Of a stretch of DNA of 64,000 nt, positions 15,835 through 26,127 are shown piece by piece. Source of the DNA: Cellulosimicrobium sp. CUA-896 (GTDB lineage Bacteria; Actinomycetota; Actinomycetes; Actinomycetales; Cellulomonadaceae). Position numbers and translations under genes: made by a program. Location of the stretch: the NCBI RefSeq assembly GCF_001942335.1, contig NZ_MKKH01000022.1, positions 115,625-179,624 on the forward strand. Reading direction: 5' to 3'. Each line of letters opens with the position of its first letter. The first letter of the stretch is position 1. The notes beneath the pieces were generated by a model that saw nothing but the letters and a program-made list of their open reading frames with translations, was not told the DNA's origin and did no database searches.

Positions 15835-18700
15835 TCAGCCCGGCAGGGCGCGGCGCAGCGTGTCGGCGCGCTGGGCGTCGCCCAGGCGCACCCGCGCGCT
15901 CAGCACCGCCGCGCCGTGCTCGGAGACCACCACGGGGTGCAGCTCCAGGCTGCGCACCTCCGGCAGGTCGTCGGCGAGCACGGACACGCGCGCGAGGACG
16001 TCCTCGAGCGCGGCCGTCGCGACGGCCGGCGCCCCCATGTACCCGAACAGGCGCGGCGCGGCGCGCACCGAGCGGACCATCGCCGCGACGTCCACGTCGG
16101 TGAGCGGCGGTACGCCGTACGCCACGTCGCCGAGGAGGTCGACGGCGTCCCCGGCCAGCCCGAAGGAGACGACCGGCCCGAAGAGCTGGTCCTCGGTGGA
16201 GCGGACCACGCACGCCACCCCCGCGTCGGCCATGGCCTGCACCTCGAAGGGGGCGTCGGCCGCGCTCGGCACGACGGCCGCGAGCCCGGCCCGCATCTGC
16301 TCGACGTCGGCGCGCAGCTCCGCCTCGTCCGCGATGCGCAGGCGCACCCCTCCGAGGTCGGCGCGGTGGCGCAGCGCCGACGCGGTGCTCTTGAGGGCCA
16401 CCGGCCAGCCGATCTCGTCCGCCGCCGCGACGGCCTCGTCGGCGGTGCGCACCCGCCGCGCGGGCCACACGCGCACGCCGTAGCACGCGAGGAGCTCCTC
16501 GGCGGTCGCCGGGTCGAGCTCCGCCTCGGTGGTCCCGGCGAGCGCCCGGTCGACGAGCCCGCGCGCCCGCGCCGTGTCGACCCCGTCCGGCCGGACGGGC
16601 GCGCCGTGGTCGGTCTCGCGCCACGCGGCGTAGCGCACGACGGCGCCGAGCGCCGCGACGGCGTCCTCCGGCGTGGAGTACGCCGGCACGCGGCACGGCT
16701 CGCCGTCGGCGGACGGGCCGTCGGAGGGGGCGGGAGCGCGCGGCTCGGGCGCCGACAGCTCGTCCGTCAGCCCGTGCAGCCCGAGCATGCTGGCCACCGT
16801 CGTGCGCCGCGTGCGCGCCGCGGCGTGCGCGACCGCGTGCGAGACGTCGGCGCGACGCGGCCGCACGGTCGGCACCTGCACCGCGACCACGACGTCGCAC
16901 GCCTCGGGGCGTAGACGGCGTCGACCGCCTCGGCCACCCGCTCGGCGGAGGCGTCCTGGGCAGGAAGTCGGTGTGGGAGACGAGCCCGGCGGAGACGGCG
17001 GCCTCGGCCACCAGGGCCGCGAGCGACGCCGAGCTCGCGAGGACGCCGACGCGCCGGCCGCCGGGCAGCGGCTGGTGCGCGAGGAGCTGGGCGATGTCGA
17101 TCATGTGGTGCGTGTTCTCGGCCCGGATCACGCCCGACTGCCGCAGCATCTCCTCGAGGGTGCGGCGCGGTGCACGGGTCGAGCGCACCGCGTGCCCCGG
17201 CGGCACGACGTGCCCGGACCGGCCCGCGGTGACCACGACGACCGGCTTGACGGAGGCGAGGCGGCGCGCGATGCGCGTGAACTTGCGGGGGTTGCCGATG
17301 GACTCGAGGTACAGGCACACGACCTGCGTGGCCGGGTCGTCCTGCCAGTACTGCATGAGGTCGTTGCCGGACACGTCGGCGCGGTGGCCCGCCGACAGGA
17401 ACGTCGAGACGCCGAGCCCGCGGCGCGCCGTCGTCGCGAGCAGGGTCACGGCCATCGGCGCCGACTGGCAGAACAGCCCGACGACGCCCGGCGCGGGCAG
17501 GTCCTCCGCGAGCGTGGCCGCGAGCCGGGGACGGTCGGCGCCCGTCCCCGTCGCGACGAGTCCGTAGCTGGCCGGGCCGACGACGCGCAGCCCGGCGGTG
17601 TGCGCGGCGCGCAGCAGCTCCCGGCGCAGCGCGAGGCCCGCCTCGCCGGTCTCGGCGTAGCCGGCCGAGAGCACGACGACGCCCCGCACCCCGAGGCGGT
17701 CGAGGCGGCGGACGGCCTCGATCGCCTCGGGCGGTCGCAGGGCCAGGACGGCGAGCTCGACCGGGCCCGGCACCTCGGCGAGCGACGCGTGCGGGACGAG
17801 CCGCGCGTCCGAGGACGCCCGCGACGGCAGGGACGGACCGACCACGTGGACCGCGGTCCGCTCGCCGCGCGCGAGCGCCGCGAGCGCCGGTGCGCGAGGA
17901 TCCCCTCGAGCGAGGGGGTGCCTCCGTCGGCCGGGTCCGGGGGGCCCACGAGGACCACGCTCGTCGCGCCGAGCAGGCCCTGCATGCTCCGCGCCTCGGC
18001 GCGGTGCTCGCGGTCGGCCATGACGGCCCGGGAGCGCTCCGTCGGGTCGAGGTCGACGCTGACCACCACGAGGCCGTCGTCCATCTGCTGCTGCACGTCG
18101 TAGCCGGCCTCGCGGAAGACGGCGAGCATGCGGCCGTTCTGGGGCAGCACGTCGGCCGTGAACCGCCGCACGCCGCGCTCGCGCGCCGCGGCGGCGAGGT
18201 GCTCGAGCAGGACCGAGCCGAGGCCCCGTCCCTGCGCGGCGTCGGCGATGTTGAACGCGACCTCCGCCTCGTGCGCGGCGTCCGGTCGAACCGGGCGACG
18301 CCGATGATGTCGACGCGTCGTGGTCCGTGCCGGCCGTGCTCGTACCGCCCGTCTCGTCCGCGGCGCGCTCGGCGACGGCGGCGTCGGTGGCGTCGGAGGC
18401 GTCGGTGGCGTCGGAGGCGTCGGTGCGGCGGCGGACCGCGACGAGCGCGACGCGGTCCCGGTGGTCGACGTGCGTGAAGCGGGCGAGGTCGCGCTCGGGC
18501 AGGCGCTGCAGGGGCGCGAAGAACCGCAGGTACGTCGACCGCTCGGACTGGCCCACGTGGAACCGCTGGAGCGCGTCGGCGTCCCCGGGCCGGATGGGTC
18601 GTACGTGCGTGGTCGTCCCGTCGCGCAGGACGACGTCCGCCTCCCACTCCACCGGGTACGTGTCCACCGGGTCCGTGCCGGCGGCGCCGTCGTCGCTCAC
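15835..18700 (-). CDS. GNAT acetyltransferase fused to ADP-forming acyl-CoA synthetase (five frameshifts)
   Basis: A multidomain protein of about 956 aa after repair. The N-terminal GNAT domain runs from [20 protein letters not shown] to [21 protein letters not shown]. Next come the CoA-binding and ligase-like domains ([64 protein letters not shown]). An ATP-grasp domain closes it ([16 protein letters not shown] to [18 protein letters not shown]). Proteins with these domains include Pat-type protein lysine acetyltransferases that modify acetyl-CoA synthetase. The frame breaks near 18316, 18280, 17890, 16960 and 16907; the last two are clear one-base losses in C/G runs. The start is GTG 18698-18700. 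An 18-bp repeat adds a Thr-Asp-Ala-rich insert inside the GNAT domain. Confidence 0.85.
18381..18424. repeat. 18-bp tandem repeat inside the GNAT coding region
   Basis: GCGTCGGTGGCGTCGGAG occurs twice in a row (18381-18398 and 18399-18416) and is followed by eight more matching bases. On the coding strand it yields a repeating Thr-Asp-Ala-Ser-Asp-Ala pattern, an insertion between two strands of the acetyltransferase fold. Confidence 0.8.
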
Positions 18701-18932
18701 GCCCCCAGGCTATGCACCCGGGCCCCGGTGCGCCTGCGCCGGCGGCGCGGACCCGGGGAGGATGATCGTCCCGGGCGCGCGCCCGCCGGCCGGCGGCGGT
18801 GCTGTCGTGGGCGTGGGCTACCCTCACGTGCGGCGGCACGACGGTCCGCCCCGGTCCGTCCGCCCGACGGCAGGTCCGCCCGACGAGCAGCGCGTCCCCG
18901 CGACGCACCGACCCCCAGGAGCCCGCACGACC

Positions 18933-21383
18933 ATGGCGCGCAAGCCCTCGACCCCCTCGCCCGACGCGGGCGCGGTGAACGAGACGATCGTCGACGTCGA
19001 CGTCGCGACGGAGATGGAGGGCTCGTTCCTCGAGTACGCCTACTCCGTCATCTACTCCCGCGCGCTGCCCGACGCGCGCGACGGCCTCAAGCCGGTCCAG
19101 CGGCGCATCCTGTACATGATGGCGGACATGGGCCTGCGGCCCGACCGCGCGCACGTGAAGTCCGCGCGCGTCGTGGGCGAGGTCATGGGCAAGCTGCACC
19201 CGCACGGCGACGGCGCGATCTACGACGCGCTCGTGCGCCTGGCGCAGGACTTCTCGCTGCGGCTGCCGCTCGTCGACGGGCACGGCAACTTCGGCTCGCT
19301 CGACGACGGGCCGGCCGCGTCCCGGTACACCGAGGCCCGGCTCGCGCCGCCCGCGCTCGCGATGACCACGGACCTCGACGAGGACGTCGTCGACTTCGTC
19401 CCGAACTACGACAACAAGCTCACGCAGCCGGGCGTCCTGCCCGCCGCGATCCCCAACCTGCTCGTCAACGGGGCGTCCGGCATCGCCGTGGGCATGGCGA
19501 CGAACATGCCGCCGCACAACCTCGTCGAGGTGGTCGCGGCCGCGCGGCACCTGGTGAAGAACCCGGACGCCGACCTCGAGGCGCTCCTGCGCTTCGTCCC
19601 GGGGCCGGACCTGCCGTCGGGCGGCAAGATCGTCGGGCTCGCCGGGGTGCGCGACGCCTACCGCACGGGGCGCGGGTCGTTCCGCACGCGCGCGACGGCG
19701 CGGGTCGAGAACCTCACGCCGCGCCGCAAGGGCATCGTCATCACCGAGCTGCCGTACGTCGTCGGGCCGGAGAAGGTGATCGAGAAGATCGCCGAGGGCG
19801 TCAAGGCCAAGAAGATCCAGGGCGTCACCGCCGCGACGGACCTCACCGACCGCGAGCACGGCCTGCGCATCGTCGTCGAGGTCAAGACGGGCTTCAACCC
19901 CGAGGCCGTGCTCGAGCAGCTGTACAAGTTCACGCCGCTCGAGGACTCGTTCGGCATCAACAACGTCGCCCTCGTCGGCGGCCAGCCGCGCACGCTCGGG
20001 CTGCGCGAGCTCCTCGCCGTGTGGGTCGACCACCGCATCGACGTCGTGCGCCGCCGGTCGGCGTACCGGCTGCGCAAGCGCTCCGAGCGCCTGCATCTCG
20101 TCGACGGCCTGCTCATCGCCATCGTCGACATCGACGAGGTCATCCAGGTCGTCCGGTCCTCCGACGACGCCCGCACGGCGCGCGAGCGGCTGCGCACCGT
20201 GTTCGACCTCTCCGAGCCGCAGGCCGAGTACATCCTCGAGCTCCAGCTGCGCCGCCTGACGAAGTTCTCGCGCATCGAGCTCGAGAAGGAGCAGGAGCAG
20301 CTGCGGCGCGAGATCGCCGAGCTCGAGGAGATCCTCGGCGACGACGCGCGGCTGCGCGCCGTCGTCTCCGCCGAGATGGCGGACGTGGCCAAGACCTACG
20401 GCACTCCGCGGCGCACGGTCCTGCTCGAGTCCGCGGGCGCGGCGCCCACGACGACGGCGGCCGTCCCGCTCGAGGTCGCCGACTCGCCGTGCTGGGTGCT
20501 GTACTCCGCGACCGGCCTGCTCGCCCGCACGAGCGACGAGACGGAGCCGGCCCGGACCGGGTCGCGGTCGGCGCACGACGTCCTGCGCGCCCGCGTCCCC
20601 GCCACCGCGCGCGGGACCGTCGGCCTCGTGACGAGCCGCGGCCGGGTCGTGCGCCTGTCGGTGCTCGACCTGCCCGCCCTGCCCCCGACCGACGGCGCGC
20701 CGAGCCTGTCCGGCGGTGTGCCGCTCAGCGAGGTCGTCGCGCTCGAGCCCGGCGAGGAGGCCGTGACGGTCGTCTCCCTGGAGGCCGACGCCCCCCCGCT
20801 CGCCCTCGGCACGGCGCAGGGCGTGGTCAAGCGCGTCGCCCCGGGCGACGCGCCGAGCAACCGCGACGACTGGGAGGTCATCGGCCTCCGGGACGGCGAC
20901 GTCGTCGTCGGCGCCGCGCCGGCGACGGACGCCGACGAGGTCGTGTTCGTCACCACCGACGCGAGCCTGCTGCACTTCGAGGCCGCGGCCGTGCGACCGC
21001 AGGGCCGGCCCGCGGGCGGCATGGCGGGCGTCCGCCTGGCCGAGGGGCAGCGTGTCGCGTTCTTCGGGGTCGTCCCGGCCGACGTGCGCGACCTCGCGAC
21101 CGTCGTCACGGTCTCCGGCTCGTCGGACGTGCTGGCCGGGACGCAGACCGGTTCGGCCAAGGTCACGCCGTACGAGCTCTACCCGGGCAAGGGTCGCGCG
21201 ACCGGCGGGGTGCGGGCCCACCGCTTCCTCAAGGGCGAGGACGCGCTGATCCTCGCGTGGGTGGGCCAGGGCCCGGCGCGCGCGACGGGCGCTGGCGGCC
21301 AGGCCGTCGACCTGCCCGAGCCCGACCAGCGCCGCGACGGCTCCGGCACGCCGCTCGCGTCGCCGGTGACCGCCGTCGGCTGA
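18933..21383 (+). CDS. parC: DNA topoisomerase IV subunit A (ParC), 816 aa
   Basis: The breakage-reunion subunit of a type IIA topoisomerase. The active-site pair is Arg131-Tyr132 in ASRYTEARL. The quinolone-facing helix reads [17 protein letters not shown] (residues 89-105). The tower/coiled coil and the exit gate ([21 protein letters not shown]) follow, then a beta-pinwheel from about residue 500. There is no canonical GyrA box; instead [11 protein letters not shown] appears near the end, which fits ParC better than GyrA. The residue equal to E. coli GyrA Ser83 is Gly94, while the Asp87 equivalent is kept (Asp98). The ATG at 18933 follows an AGGAG at about 14 bases. No parE lies in the window. 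Confidence 0.9.
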   Translation: MARKPSTPSPDAGAVNETIVDVDVATEMEGSFLEYAYSVIYSRALPDARDGLKPVQRRILYMMADMGLRPDRAHVKSARVVGEVMGKLHPHGDGAIYDALVRLAQDFSLRLPLVDGHGNFGSLDDGPAASRYTEARLAPPALAMTTDLDEDVVDFVPNYDNKLTQPGVLPAAIPNLLVNGASGIAVGMATNMPPHNLVEVVAAARHLVKNPDADLEALLRFVPGPDLPSGGKIVGLAGVRDAYRTGRGSFRTRATARVENLTPRRKGIVITELPYVVGPEKVIEKIAEGVKAKKIQGVTAATDLTDREHGLRIVVEVKTGFNPEAVLEQLYKFTPLEDSFGINNVALVGGQPRTLGLRELLAVWVDHRIDVVRRRSAYRLRKRSERLHLVDGLLIAIVDIDEVIQVVRSSDDARTARERLRTVFDLSEPQAEYILELQLRRLTKFSRIELEKEQEQLRREIAELEEILGDDARLRAVVSAEMADVAKTYGTPRRTVLLESAGAAPTTTAAVPLEVADSPCWVLYSATGLLARTSDETEPARTGSRSAHDVLRARVPATARGTVGLVTSRGRVVRLSVLDLPALPPTDGAPSLSGGVPLSEVVALEPGEEAVTVVSLEADAPPLALGTAQGVVKRVAPGDAPSNRDDWEVIGLRDGDVVVGAAPATDADEVVFVTTDASLLHFEAAAVRPQGRPAGGMAGVRLAEGQRVAFFGVVPADVRDLATVVTVSGSSDVLAGTQTGSAKVTPYELYPGKGRATGGVRAHRFLKGEDALILAWVGQGPARATGAGGQAVDLPEPDQRRDGSGTPLASPVTAVG

Positions 21384-21566
21384 CGCCGCGCGCCCGGACG
21401 CCCTCCCTCGCGGCCGAGCCGCCACGGCCGTTCCTGCTGCGCCCCGGCGCGGACAGGGGCACGCTGGTGGAGGTGGAGGCCGCACAGGGGCGGGGCGACG
21501 GGCCGGCGACCGCCCGTCGGGCCGGGCGCGCCGAGGGGGTCGAGGGGCGAGGTCGACTACCACGCC

Positions 21567-22805
21567 GTGTTCGCCGCGCTCACGGCCCCGAAGATCGTGC
21601 TGTCGCCCGAGCTCATGATCCTCGACGCGAACGACGCGTTCCTGCGCACCATCGACGCGCCGGCGACCGCCGTCGTCGGCCGGCACTACCTCGACGTCTT
21701 CGCGCCGCGCGAGGACGTCGGTCCCCTGGTCCGCCAGGTCGCCGAGTCGTTCGACCGGGTGCTCGCCACGGGCCGCCTGGAGATGATCGGCCCCCAGCGC
21801 TACGACATGCGCGACGCCGAGGGCCGGTGGATCGAGCGGTGGTGGGTCATGACCAACGTGCCCGTCCTCGACCCGGCGGGCCGCGTGTCCGTGCTCGTGC
21901 ACCGGGCCGAGGACGTGACGGACATCGTCCACGCACGGCGCCGGGCCCGCGACGACGCGCCCAACGGCGGGACGTCCTCCCCCGACGCGCGGCCCGAGGC
22001 CGCGCTCGACCCGTCCGTCCTCGGGCACGTCCTCGCCGTCGGCTCGACCGTGCGGCGCTACGCCGACGTCCTGGTCCGCGAGCGCCGCGCCGCGCTCGAG
22101 CTCCAGGACTCGACCCTCACGCCCCCGCCGTCCCCGCCCGGTCTGCGCATCGACGCGCGGTACCGCCCGGCGGTCCCCGAGGTGCACGTCGGCGGCGACT
22201 GGTACGACGCGTTCGTCCAGCGCGACGGCCGCACGGTCGCCCTGGTGGGCGACGTCACCGGGCACGACGTCTCCGCGGCCGCCCGCATGGGGCACCTGCG
22301 CGGCGTCGTCCGGGCCGTCGGCTGGAGCACGGGCGGCACGCCCGCCCAGGTGCTCGACGAGGCGGAGCGGACCGCGGCAGGCCTCGGGCTCGACGTCACG
22401 GCCACGGCGGTCGCGGCGTGCCTCGACCCCGCGGGACCGGACGGCACCCGGGCGGCGCGGCTGTCCCGAGCCGGGCACCCGCCGCCGGTGCTGCTGTCCG
22501 CCGACGGGTCCGCGCGCCTCCTCCCGGCCCGGCCGGACCCGCCGCTGGGGCTCGGGCTCGGCGGCGACCGTCACGACACCGAGGTGGCCTTGTCGCCCGG
22601 CGACACGCTCCTGCTCTACACGGACGGGCTCGTCGAGCGCCGCGACCGTCGGCTGCGCGAGAGCGTCGCGGCGCTGCCCGACCGGGTGTCCGCGCTGGCG
22701 GACGTGGGGCCGGGCCACCTGCTCGACGCGCTGCTGACCGACCTCGTCCCCGACGGTGCGGAGGACGACGTCGCGCTGCTGACGGTGCACGTGGAGGGCG
22801 CGTGA
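21567..22805 (+). CDS. PAS-domain PP2C/SpoIIE-type serine phosphatase, 412 aa
   Basis: The N-terminal PAS domain runs from ALTAPKIVLSPELMILDANDAF to VLVHRAEDVTDIV, a sensor fold that may bind a ligand or cofactor. A short linker leads to a SpoIIE-like PP2C domain with the metal aspartates in VGGDWYDAF and VALVGDVTGHDVSAAA, plus LLLYTDGLVERRDR and EDDVALLTVHV. Such proteins dephosphorylate anti-sigma-factor antagonists. The GTG at 21567 is only the first in-frame start. The in-frame codons just before it (Val-Asp-Tyr-His-Ala) look like the normal beginning of this PAS family, so the true start is probably further upstream and may be hidden by an indel near 21545. Confidence 0.85.
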   Translation: MFAALTAPKIVLSPELMILDANDAFLRTIDAPATAVVGRHYLDVFAPREDVGPLVRQVAESFDRVLATGRLEMIGPQRYDMRDAEGRWIERWWVMTNVPVLDPAGRVSVLVHRAEDVTDIVHARRRARDDAPNGGTSSPDARPEAALDPSVLGHVLAVGSTVRRYADVLVRERRAALELQDSTLTPPPSPPGLRIDARYRPAVPEVHVGGDWYDAFVQRDGRTVALVGDVTGHDVSAAARMGHLRGVVRAVGWSTGGTPAQVLDEAERTAAGLGLDVTATAVAACLDPAGPDGTRAARLSRAGHPPPVLLSADGSARLLPARPDPPLGLGLGGDRHDTEVALSPGDTLLLYTDGLVERRDRRLRESVAALPDRVSALADVGPGHLLDALLTDLVPDGAEDDVALLTVHVEGA

Positions 22806-22887
22806 CGGCGCCCTGGTCATGCGCAGCCGGCGGGCGGCACGCTCGTCGATCGGCCGGCGGGGTGGTGCACCGCGGCCGCGGGAGCAC

Positions 22888-24516
22888 CTAGCGGCCCGAG
22901 CCGTCAGAGCCGGGGCTCGGCGATGCGGCGTCCTCCTGGTGGTAGTCCGCCAGCCGCTCGAGCTCTGCGTCGTGGCGAGGGAAGAGGCCGAGCACGATCA
23001 CCGCGCCGACGACGACCGCCGCGATCCCCGCCGTGTACGCCCAGTCGGCTCCCGAGAGGAAGGACTCCCGCGCGCCGGCGACGATCTCCGACGCGTACTG
23101 CGGGTACCGCTCGGCGACCGACTCCGCGCCGGCGAACGACTTCGTCAGCTGGCCCTGCACGCTGCTCGTGATCTCGTCGGCGCGGGACGAGCTCGCGATG
23201 GTCGCCCCGACCGCCGCGCCGTACCCGGCCGTGAGCAGGGCGCCGAAGACCGACTGCATGATCGCGCCACCCAGGTCGCGCTGCAGGTCGGCGGTGCCGG
23301 ACGCCATCCCGGCGCGCTGCACCGGCACGGATCCGGTCAGCGAGTGCGAGGCCGGCGTGCCGGCCAGTCCGACGCCGATCCCGATGAACGCGTAGGCGAG
23401 GGCGATCTGCCAGTAGGCGCTGTCCTCGGTCCACAGGACCAGCATCCAGACGAACGCGGCGAGCAGGAAGACGTAGCCGGCCAGCAGGGTGAACCTCGAC
23501 CCTCTGGACTCGACGAGCTTCGCCGACCGTGGAGCCACGAGGACCATGAGGACCACCGCGGGCAGGAAAGCGGCTCCTGCCTCGAAGGTCGTGTACCCGA
23601 GGACGTTCTGCAGGTACTGCTGACTGACGAACGCGGCCGCCATGAGGGACCCGAAGACGATGATCCCGGCGCAGGCCGCCACCCAGAAGATGCGGCGTCC
23701 CGCGACGTGCAGGTCGTAGAGCGGCACGTCGGCCCGGCGCTGTCGGACGACGAACGCGACGAGCGCGGCCGCCGCGACCACGGCGAACCCGGCGGCGAGC
23801 GCCCCCTGCTGCGGCACGGGCGCGAAGTTGATCGCCAGGATCAGCGCCCCGACGAGCACCACCGAGAGGACTCCGCCGAGGTTGTCCACGCGGTCCGAGG
23901 TCTCGTTCACGTGCGCGGGCACGAGCAGGACGGCCATGAGCAGAGCGACCGCGACCAGCGGGAGCGTGACGAGGAAGACCGAGCCCCACCACGCCCGCTC
24001 CAGGAGGAACCCCGCCACGAGCGGTCCCAGCGCCGCGATCCCGCCCCCGACGGCCGACCACAGCGCGATCGAGCGGGTCCGTCGCGGCCCGGACCACAGG
24101 GCGGTGATCAGCGCGAGCGTCGTCGGGTAGGCCATGCCGGCCGACACGCCCCCCAGCACCCGTGCCGCGAACAGGACGTCGTCGCTGGGCGCGTACGCCG
24201 CGAGGAGCGAGGCGGGGACCGACAGCAGCAGGCCGAGGACGAGCATGAGCTTGCGCCCGTGACGGTCGCCCACCGCGCCGAGGTAGAGCACGGACGCCGC
24301 GAGGCCGAGCGAGTACCCGACCGCGACGAGGTCGAGCGCGGTCTGCGACGAGTCGAAAGCCTGCCCGATCGACGGCAGCGCGACGTTCGCCACGGACAGG
24401 TTGAGGTTGGCGACCGCGGCGACCGCGATGAGCGCGGCGAGGACGAGCCCCGCACGCCGCGGCGCCGTCGTGCCCGTCGCCGGAGCCTCGCCCCGAGCCG
24501 TCGGCCGCTCGACCAT
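22888..24516 (-). CDS. MFS drug exporter, DHA2 (EmrB/QacA) type, 542 aa
   Basis: A proton-coupled exporter with about 14 predicted membrane helices. Helix 1 contains NLNLSVANVALPSIG, the usual DHA2 opening. The loop 2-3 motif A is LGAVGDRHGRKLML. Motif C-like ALGPLVAGFLLERAWWGSVFLV follows, as is usual for antiporters. An extracellular loop of about 70 residues comes before the last helix (DEITSSVQGQLTKSFAGAE). The start is ATG 24514-24516. It is divergent from the G6PDH-like gene, with a palindrome between them (24607-24623). The substrate is unknown. Confidence 0.88.
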   Translation of the reverse strand: MVERPTARGEAPATGTTAPRRAGLVLAALIAVAAVANLNLSVANVALPSIGQAFDSSQTALDLVAVGYSLGLAASVLYLGAVGDRHGRKLMLVLGLLLSVPASLLAAYAPSDDVLFAARVLGGVSAGMAYPTTLALITALWSGPRRTRSIALWSAVGGGIAALGPLVAGFLLERAWWGSVFLVTLPLVAVALLMAVLLVPAHVNETSDRVDNLGGVLSVVLVGALILAINFAPVPQQGALAAGFAVVAAAALVAFVVRQRRADVPLYDLHVAGRRIFWVAACAGIIVFGSLMAAAFVSQQYLQNVLGYTTFEAGAAFLPAVVLMVLVAPRSAKLVESRGSRFTLLAGYVFLLAAFVWMLVLWTEDSAYWQIALAYAFIGIGVGLAGTPASHSLTGSVPVQRAGMASGTADLQRDLGGAIMQSVFGALLTAGYGAAVGATIASSSRADEITSSVQGQLTKSFAGAESVAERYPQYASEIVAGARESFLSGADWAYTAGIAAVVVGAVIVLGLFPRHDAELERLADYHQEDAASPSPGSDGSGR

Positions 24517-24606
24517 GCCGCTCCCCCGTCGTCACGGTGGGTCCCCTCGTCGGACCCCCTCGTCGCGTCCCGTCCTCGATTCTCGACCGCTTGGCGCCGA
24601 GTGGAA

Positions 24607-24623
24607 TCATCCGGAACGGATGA
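24607..24623. promoter_or_regulatory. Dyad between divergent MFS and zwf-like genes
   Basis: TCATCC and GGATGA form a perfect inverted repeat around GGAAC. A second, partly overlapping inverted pair (CGGAAC at 24612-24617, GTTCCG at 24631-24636) lies beside it. The 199-base divergent region is otherwise plain. The position suits a shared operator. Confidence 0.45.
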
Positions 24624-24715
24624 CGCACCGGTTCCGAGCGTGGGACATCGTCGGAGGACACGAGGCGGGCGCCGGGACAGTGCGCGCCCCCGGCACGCGA
24701 CAGGAGATGGGACGG

Positions 24716-26119
24716 ATGGCGTCGACACCTTCCCCCGAGCAGAAGCACGCCGACGTGCTCGTGGTCTTCGGCATCACGGGTGACCTCGCCCGTGTCATGA
24801 CGTTCAGGTCGCTGTACCGGCTCGAGCGGCGCGGACTGCTCGCGTGCCCGGTCGTCGGTGTGGCGGTGGACGACTGGACCGTCGACCAGCTCGTCGAACG
24901 AGCGCGCAGCTCGATCGTGGGCAGCGGCGAGCCCCTCGACGAGCCGGTCTTCGCCCGGTTCGCGTCGCGCTTGTCCTATGTCAAGGGCGACTTCACCTCC
25001 CCCGACACGTACGCCGCCGTGGGCAAGGCGATCGTCGGCGCGACGACGCCGGTGTTCTACCTGGAGATCCCGCCCTTCCTCTTTGGGCGCGTGGTGCAGG
25101 GGCTGGCCGAGGCAGGACTGACCGACGGGGCGCGGATCGTCGTGGAGAAGCCCTTCGGGCACGATCGCGCGTCCGCGCGGGCCCTCGCGGACGAGCTGCA
25201 CACGTACATCGACGAGTCGCAGCTGTTCCGGATCGATCACTACCTCGGGAAGATGGGGCTCGGCGAGATCCTGCAGCTGCGCTTTGCCAACGCGATCCTC
25301 GAGCCGATCTGGAGCCGGCAGTACGTCGACTGCGTCCAGGTCACCATGGCCGAGGACTTCGGGGTGGAGGACCGCGGACACTTCTACGACCCGGTCGGCG
25401 CCCTGCGTGACGTCGTGGTCAACCACCTCATGCAGGTCGTCGCCGCGACCGCCGCCGAACCCCCGTCCCGGGGGGACCCGCTGACCCTCAAGGAGACGCA
25501 GGTCGCGCTGTTCCGCGCGATCGAGCCGGCCGACCCGGCGCACTTCGTGCGGGGGCAGTACGAGGGGTACCGCGACATCGCCGGCGTCGCGCCGGACTCG
25601 CAGACGGAGACCTTCGCCGCCCTCCGCCTCGACATCGAGAACTGGCGGTGGGCGGGGGTGCCGTTCTACGTCCGCACCGGCAAGCGGCTGCCCGTCACCC
25701 AGACCGAGGTGAGGCTGGTCTTCCGGCGCCCGCCACGCCTCGGATTCGGCGGTGCGGCCTCCGACCTCGAGCCGAACATGCTCGTCGTCCGGCTCGACCC
25801 GTCGACGGGCATCCGCATCCAGGTCGACGCGCACCGGGCGGACCAGGCGAGGGTCGCCCCGATCACCCTCAACATGGAGTTCACCGACGAGGGCGGCGAG
25901 GGCCCCACGCCGTACGAGGTGCTGCTCCGGGCCGCGATCGACGGAGACACCGTCCGGTTCACGCGCCAGGACGCCGTCGAGGAGACGTGGCGCGTCATGC
26001 AGCCCCTGCTCGACGCGCCGCCACCCGTGCACCCGTACGCCCCGGGGAGCTGGGGACCTGCCGAGGCCGATGTCGTCACCGCTGGTTCCGGCGGATGGCG
26101 CACCCCGTGGACCGCGTGA
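24716..26119 (+). CDS. zwf: Glucose-6-phosphate dehydrogenase family protein, divergent paralogue, 467 aa
   Basis: Oxidises glucose-6-phosphate with NAD(P)+ in the oxidative pentose phosphate pathway. The nucleotide loop is VFGITGDLARVMTFRSLY (residues 18-35) and the phosphate-binding block is RIVVEKPFGHD. The active site is R172-IDHYLGK, with catalytic His175 in the family position. The nucleotide loop lacks the Arg-Lys-Leu that usually follows GDL, so this is probably a second, specialised G6PDH. The second ATG (24716) is preferred because GGAG lies nine bases before it. It ends eight bases from the oppositely directed GMC gene. Confidence 0.85.
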   Translation: MASTPSPEQKHADVLVVFGITGDLARVMTFRSLYRLERRGLLACPVVGVAVDDWTVDQLVERARSSIVGSGEPLDEPVFARFASRLSYVKGDFTSPDTYAAVGKAIVGATTPVFYLEIPPFLFGRVVQGLAEAGLTDGARIVVEKPFGHDRASARALADELHTYIDESQLFRIDHYLGKMGLGEILQLRFANAILEPIWSRQYVDCVQVTMAEDFGVEDRGHFYDPVGALRDVVVNHLMQVVAATAAEPPSRGDPLTLKETQVALFRAIEPADPAHFVRGQYEGYRDIAGVAPDSQTETFAALRLDIENWRWAGVPFYVRTGKRLPVTQTEVRLVFRRPPRLGFGGAASDLEPNMLVVRLDPSTGIRIQVDAHRADQARVAPITLNMEFTDEGGEGPTPYEVLLRAAIDGDTVRFTRQDAVEETWRVMQPLLDAPPPVHPYAPGSWGPAEADVVTAGSGGWRTPWTA

Positions 26120-26127
26120 ACCCGGCG

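Noticed and set aside
16767..22820. A 2017-codon open frame on the minus strand opposite parC
   Set aside because: It lies antisense to the clear topoisomerase and phosphatase genes and reads as Arg/Gly/Ala-rich sequence without motifs. Long open shadow frames are expected at this GC content.
18320..22891. A 1523-codon plus-strand frame overlapping parC
   Set aside because: It is the +2 shadow of parC and the PAS-PP2C gene, with Arg/Pro/Ala composition and no domain.
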